From Desulfurellales bacterium (lineage in GTDB: Bacteria; Campylobacterota_A; Desulfurellia; Desulfurellales; Hippeaceae): a stretch of 36,108 nucleotides of DNA. The notes under the pieces were generated by a model. It did no database searches, was not told where the DNA came from, and saw nothing but the letters and a program-made list of their open reading frames with translations. Each line of letters opens with the position of its first letter. The first letter of the stretch is position 1. The stretch is taken from NCBI GenBank assembly GCA_027064065.1, contig JAMOQJ010000093.1, positions 1 through 36,108 of the forward strand, given 5' to 3'. Made by a program: the position numbers and the translations under genes. Positions 33,965 through 36,108 of this stretch are shown here, piece after piece.

Positions 33965-34126
33965 TTATGTATATTCTTCAAATGAATCCTTGTCAACTCC
34001 ACAAATAGGGCATGTCCAATCATCGGGTAAATCTTCAAAAGCTACACCCGGCTCTACGTTGTTTTCAGGGTCGCCGATTTCTGGGTCGTAGATGTAGCCG
34101 CAGACTTCACATTGATATTTTTTCAT
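33965..34126 (-). CDS. rub: Rubredoxin
   Basis: A 53-residue protein starting [20 protein letters not shown] and ending KDSFEEYT. The four iron-binding cysteines are C6, C9, C39 and C42 in CEVCGYIYD and [11 protein letters not shown], and the conserved aromatic residues W37, Y11 and Y13 are in place. It carries single electrons to superoxide reductase and flavodiiron protein in many anaerobes, and both are encoded downstream on the same transcript. The ribosome site GGAGG lies four bases before the ATG. It is short enough to be missed by gene callers. Confidence 0.97.
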   Translation of the reverse strand: MKKYQCEVCGYIYDPEIGDPENNVEPGVAFEDLPDDWTCPICGVDKDSFEEYT

Positions 34127-34139
34127 TTAGCCTCCAAAA

Positions 34140-34556
34140 TTATTTTAAACATTTTTTACAAATCCCGTAAGATGCGATATTGTAGCTGTTAATTTGATTG
34201 CCTTCCTTGTTTATACTGTTAAAGCATTGTAGGTCTATTGGAAACTTGTATATATTATTGCATATTTCGCACTTAAAGTAAAGATAGATATTTCCGTCGT
34301 TTAAGCAGTAGTATATTTCATCTTGGTTGAATATTATCTTGTTAAGTATATTATGCTTCTCAAATATCATTAAGTTATTATAAAGTGTTGCTTTTGAGAT
34401 TGTGGATGTTGTGTCGTAAAGTGTTTTGTATATTTCGTCAATCTTTAGACATTTTTTGCTTTTTATGATTTGCTCAAGTATGACTATTCTGTAGTAAGAT
34501 GTATTGATATTATGTTTTTCTAAAATCTCTTTAGAGAGCTTTTGATTTTTGTTCAT
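34140..34556 (-). CDS. Divergent Fur-family transcriptional regulator lacking the usual regulatory metal site
   Basis: A 138-residue protein with the Fur fold: a winged helix with recognition helix STISKATLYNNLMIFEKHNIL (here about 51-71, key part TLYNNL) and a dimerisation domain. The structural zinc cysteines are kept as C96, C99, C133 and C136 (KCEIC and ICKKC). By comparison with PerR of B. subtilis as I recall it, the regulatory ligands are changed: H37 to C36, H91 and H93 to Y91 and Y93, D104 to K104, and C84 lies near the D85 position. Only H15 and H68 exist. So it probably does not sense Fe/Mn in the usual way; a thiol or constitutive mechanism is possible. It overlaps the ogg gene by four bases. 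Confidence 0.85.
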   Translation of the reverse strand: MNKNQKLSKEILEKHNINTSYYRIVILEQIIKSKKCLKIDEIYKTLYDTTSTISKATLYNNLMIFEKHNILNKIIFNQDEIYYCLNDGNIYLYFKCEICNNIYKFPIDLQCFNSINKEGNQINSYNIASYGICKKCLK

Positions 34557-35194
34557 TTAAACACTTCCTTTGTTTCTTTGTACCAGAGAACGAAATCCAG
34601 ATGGTGCATTGGTATATTAATTTCCTTTGCCCAGTTTTGCATATCCTTTTCTATTGTTTTATATGTTTTTTCGTTTATTGTTTTTGGTATTTCTTTTAAT
34701 ACGCCGTAGTTTTTTAGATTTTTTAATATATGTCTATCAAGTATCGCCAAATCATACCCAAAACCCGTATTTCTTAAGAAGTGGCTTGCTTCTTTGTATC
34801 CGTAGCCCTTAATATTTTTTACAAGCCAGTCTCGTGCTTCATATACATCGTTAAAGTTGTTAATCGTCTTTTTAATATCTCTATTTTTAAATTTGGCTAT
34901 TGCTTCTTTTATGTATTTAGCTTTGTTGTTTTTGAATCTAACGTTGTTGATTGCGTTGGATAATTCCAAAACAGACGCTTTAAAAACATAGTCGTTTGTA
35001 AAAATATCGTCTGTAACCTTAGCGCAGGTTTTGGCTTTGGATTGTGGAGTCATTAAGCAAAACACCATTTCTTTAAGCATAGCTTTATTGTCTGCGGTTT
35101 CTTTAATATTGTTGAACTCTTTTATTCTGTTTTCTATAGTGTGTTTTATCGTTGAATAAATGCGTTTTAATTCTTCCATAACCCCAATTTCCAT
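34553..35194 (-). CDS. ogg: N-glycosylase/DNA lyase, Ogg2 type (8-oxoguanine)
   Basis: A 213-residue helix-hairpin-helix-GPD protein of the archaeal/Thermotoga Ogg2 group, which removes 8-oxoguanine and cuts the abasic strand. The hairpin and catalytic lysine are in GYGYKEASHFLRNTGF (K134), and the catalytic aspartate in DLAILDRHI (D153). The early CLMTPQSKAKTC is the family's damage-pocket region. No iron-sulfur cluster Cys set is present, unlike endonuclease III. The start may be ATG 35194 or 35179 (MEELKR); neither has a convincing ribosome site. A strong promoter lies upstream at 35238-35265, and the gene heads the oxygen-stress operon. Confidence 0.9.
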   Translation of the reverse strand: MEIGVMEELKRIYSTIKHTIENRIKEFNNIKETADNKAMLKEMVFCLMTPQSKAKTCAKVTDDIFTNDYVFKASVLELSNAINNVRFKNNKAKYIKEAIAKFKNRDIKKTINNFNDVYEARDWLVKNIKGYGYKEASHFLRNTGFGYDLAILDRHILKNLKNYGVLKEIPKTINEKTYKTIEKDMQNWAKEINIPMHHLDFVLWYKETKEVFK

Positions 35195-35237
35195 AAAAAT
35201 TTACATAGTCAAGTTTTACATAAAATCTACATTTTGA

Positions 35238-35265
35238 ATTATACTTTAATTATAATATTTGTCAA
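35238..35265 (-). promoter_or_regulatory. Strong promoter for the oxidative-stress operon
   Basis: On the minus strand TTGACA (35265-35260) and TATAAT (35243-35238) match consensus fully with a 16-base spacer. The transcript would begin near 35231 with a leader of about 37 bases. The plus-strand element AATTATA occurs at 35237 and again at 35248, one helical turn apart and over the -10/spacer, where a regulator could sit. Confidence 0.8.
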
Positions 35266-35322
35266 CTAAAAAATTTTAGATAAAAAAACTAAATTTATAG
35301 TAATAAGAGCCGTTAAAGCAAT

Positions 35323-35340
35323 TTATAAAAGCTTTTATAA
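35323..35340. promoter_or_regulatory. Perfect 18-bp palindrome, candidate operator
   Basis: TTATAAAAGCTTTTATAA is its own reverse complement. It lies six bases upstream of the -35 box of the response-regulator promoter and 57 bases upstream of the -35 box of the stress operon. The TTATAA arms match the half-sites of the known PerR box but are separated by six bases instead of three. Binding by the Fur-family protein or the response regulator is inference. Confidence 0.5.
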
Positions 35341-35346
35341 TTGTTA

Positions 35347-35373
35347 TTGACAAAATTGTTTATTTTGTATAAT
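35347..35373 (+). promoter_or_regulatory. Promoter for the response regulator gene
   Basis: TTGACA (35347-35352) and TATAAT (35368-35373) match consensus; the spacer of 15 bases is short. Only nine bases lie between the -10 box and the ATG at 35383, and no ribosome site is present, so the mRNA may be nearly leaderless. Confidence 0.65.
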
Positions 35374-35382
35374 TTGTAAACA

Positions 35383-36108
35383 ATGAATAGAGAGCTTTTG
35401 GATAAAATAATCAAGATTAAAAAATCGATAAACATAAAAGTTCTATATGTTGAAGATAATAAAGATGCAAGAGATGAAACTCTTGGTTTACTTGAGCAAT
35501 TTCTTAGTAATATAGATACTGCTTGTGACGGGATAGACGGTCTTGAGAAATTTAAAAATAATAGATATGACCTTATAATTACCGATATTAATATGCCAAA
35601 AATGAACGGCATTGATATGATAAAAGAGATTAAGAAGATAGATAAAAGAGTGCCGATAATTGTTATTACGGCGTTTAACGACTTTGAGTATTTAATGGAA
35701 AGCATTAAAATAGGCGTTTACGGCTACATATTAAAACCTATAGATATGAATCAACTGCTTGAGTCGATTTATCGCGTTGTTGATAAAATAAGGTTAAGAA
35801 AAGAGAGAGATGAAGCCTTAAGTCTGCTTGAGCAATATAAAAATATAATAGACGAAAGCGCTACGGTTACAAAAACAGACCCAACAGGCATTATAACCTA
35901 TGCTAATGATGCTTTTTGCAAAAGCACCGGCTACACAAAAGAAGAGCTTATAGGCAAGCCTCACAACATAGTCAGGCATCCGGATATGCCCAAGTCTGTG
36001 TTTAAAAATCTTTGGGATACAATTAAAAGTAAAAAAATATGGTACGGTATTATTAAGAATAGAACCAAAGATGGAAAAGCAATTTATATGAAAGCCACCA
36101 TAGCTCCT
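35383..36108 (+). CDS. Response regulator receiver-PAS protein, C-terminus outside the window
   Basis: The frame is open to the right edge; 242 residues are visible. The receiver domain (about 17-133) is complete: acidic pair E24/D25 in YVEDN, phospho-acceptor D68 in ITDINMPKMNG, T96 in VITAFND and K118 in ILKPID. A helical linker (135-158) leads to a PAS domain (about 158 to beyond 240) with TDPTGIITYANDAF and the segment KPHNIVRHPDMPKSVF, which resembles PAS domains of energy-taxis and diguanylate cyclase proteins. The output domain (GGDEF, EAL, histidine kinase or other) is not visible. The start ATG has no ribosome site. It is divergent from the stress operon and shares its 188-base control region. 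Confidence 0.92.
   Translation, partial: MNRELLDKIIKIKKSINIKVLYVEDNKDARDETLGLLEQFLSNIDTACDGIDGLEKFKNNRYDLIITDINMPKMNGIDMIKEIKKIDKRVPIIVITAFNDFEYLMESIKIGVYGYILKPIDMNQLLESIYRVVDKIRLRKERDEALSLLEQYKNIIDESATVTKTDPTGIITYANDAFCKSTGYTKEELIGKPHNIVRHPDMPKSVFKNLWDTIKSKKIWYGIIKNRTKDGKAIYMKATIAP

Noticed and set aside
34553-35194. Endonuclease III (nth)
   Set aside because: It lacks the C-terminal four-Cys iron-sulfur motif and carries the Ogg2-type GYGYKEASHFLRN and LDRHI segments instead.
35313-35705. A 130-residue open frame on the minus strand at the right edge
   Set aside because: It lies antisense to the response regulator, whose receiver motifs are unmistakable, and it covers the promoter and palindrome. 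It has low-complexity hydrophobic content only.

Overview
The window is ordinary, densely packed chromosome from a low-GC (roughly mid-30s %), anaerobic or microaerophilic Gram-negative-type bacterium. A four-subunit pyruvate:ferredoxin oxidoreductase, superoxide reductase, flavodiiron protein, rubredoxin, ThyX and two acyl-CoA ligases suggest a strict anaerobe that uses acetate or fatty acids. A Desulfurella/Hippea-type organism is my best guess from protein style (moderate confidence, not testable here). I see no insertion sequence, prophage, CRISPR array or rRNA, and no gene-free stretch longer than 300 bases. The longest gaps are 20022-20270 and 35195-35382, and both hold promoters.

Layout. 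(1) 1-1301, plus strand: the end of a purine operon, purC (cut by the window edge), purS and purQ. (2) 1350-7084, plus: a good sigma70-type promoter, then tRNA-Ser(GGA), tRNA-Arg(GCG), the small SRP RNA, dnaX, ybaB, recR and porG-porD-porA-porB, very closely spaced. The tRNA-Ser/SRP RNA/dnaX/ybaB/recR order is also known from Bacillus; the por genes appended to it supply acetyl-CoA/pyruvate interconversion. (3) 7081-13229, minus: a multi-PAS/GAF protein with a degenerate GGDEF and an intact EAL domain, a VanZ-like protein, pdxJ, acpS and folC. (4) 13346-20021, minus: a fused kinase-like/P-loop protein, two acyl-CoA ligases sharing one promoter, and an aminotransferase followed by a small TMEM165/GDT1-type membrane protein. 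(5) 20271-31988, plus: one long tight run of HDOD protein, zinc-ribbon BCAM0308-like protein, NAD-dependent epimerase, mtnA, a crotonase, ftsY, eno, an FtsB-like protein, rtcB, trmFO, thyX, rsmI and murJ. (6) 31985-35194, minus: an oxidative/nitrosative-stress locus of ogg2-type glycosylase, Fur-family regulator, rubredoxin, desulfoferrodoxin, flavodiiron protein, terminator and a ygbA-type gene. (7) 35383 to the end, plus: a divergent response regulator with a PAS domain, cut by the window edge.

The most interesting part is region 6. It combines O2, superoxide and NO detoxification with 8-oxoguanine repair under a Fur-family protein that has lost the residues of the regulatory metal site of PerR/Fur, while keeping the structural zinc cysteines. 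A perfect 18-bp palindrome with TTATAA arms lies between this locus and the divergent response regulator. The ygbA-type gene begins directly on the U-tract of the flavodiiron-gene terminator, so it may depend on read-through. These are the leads I would follow first.
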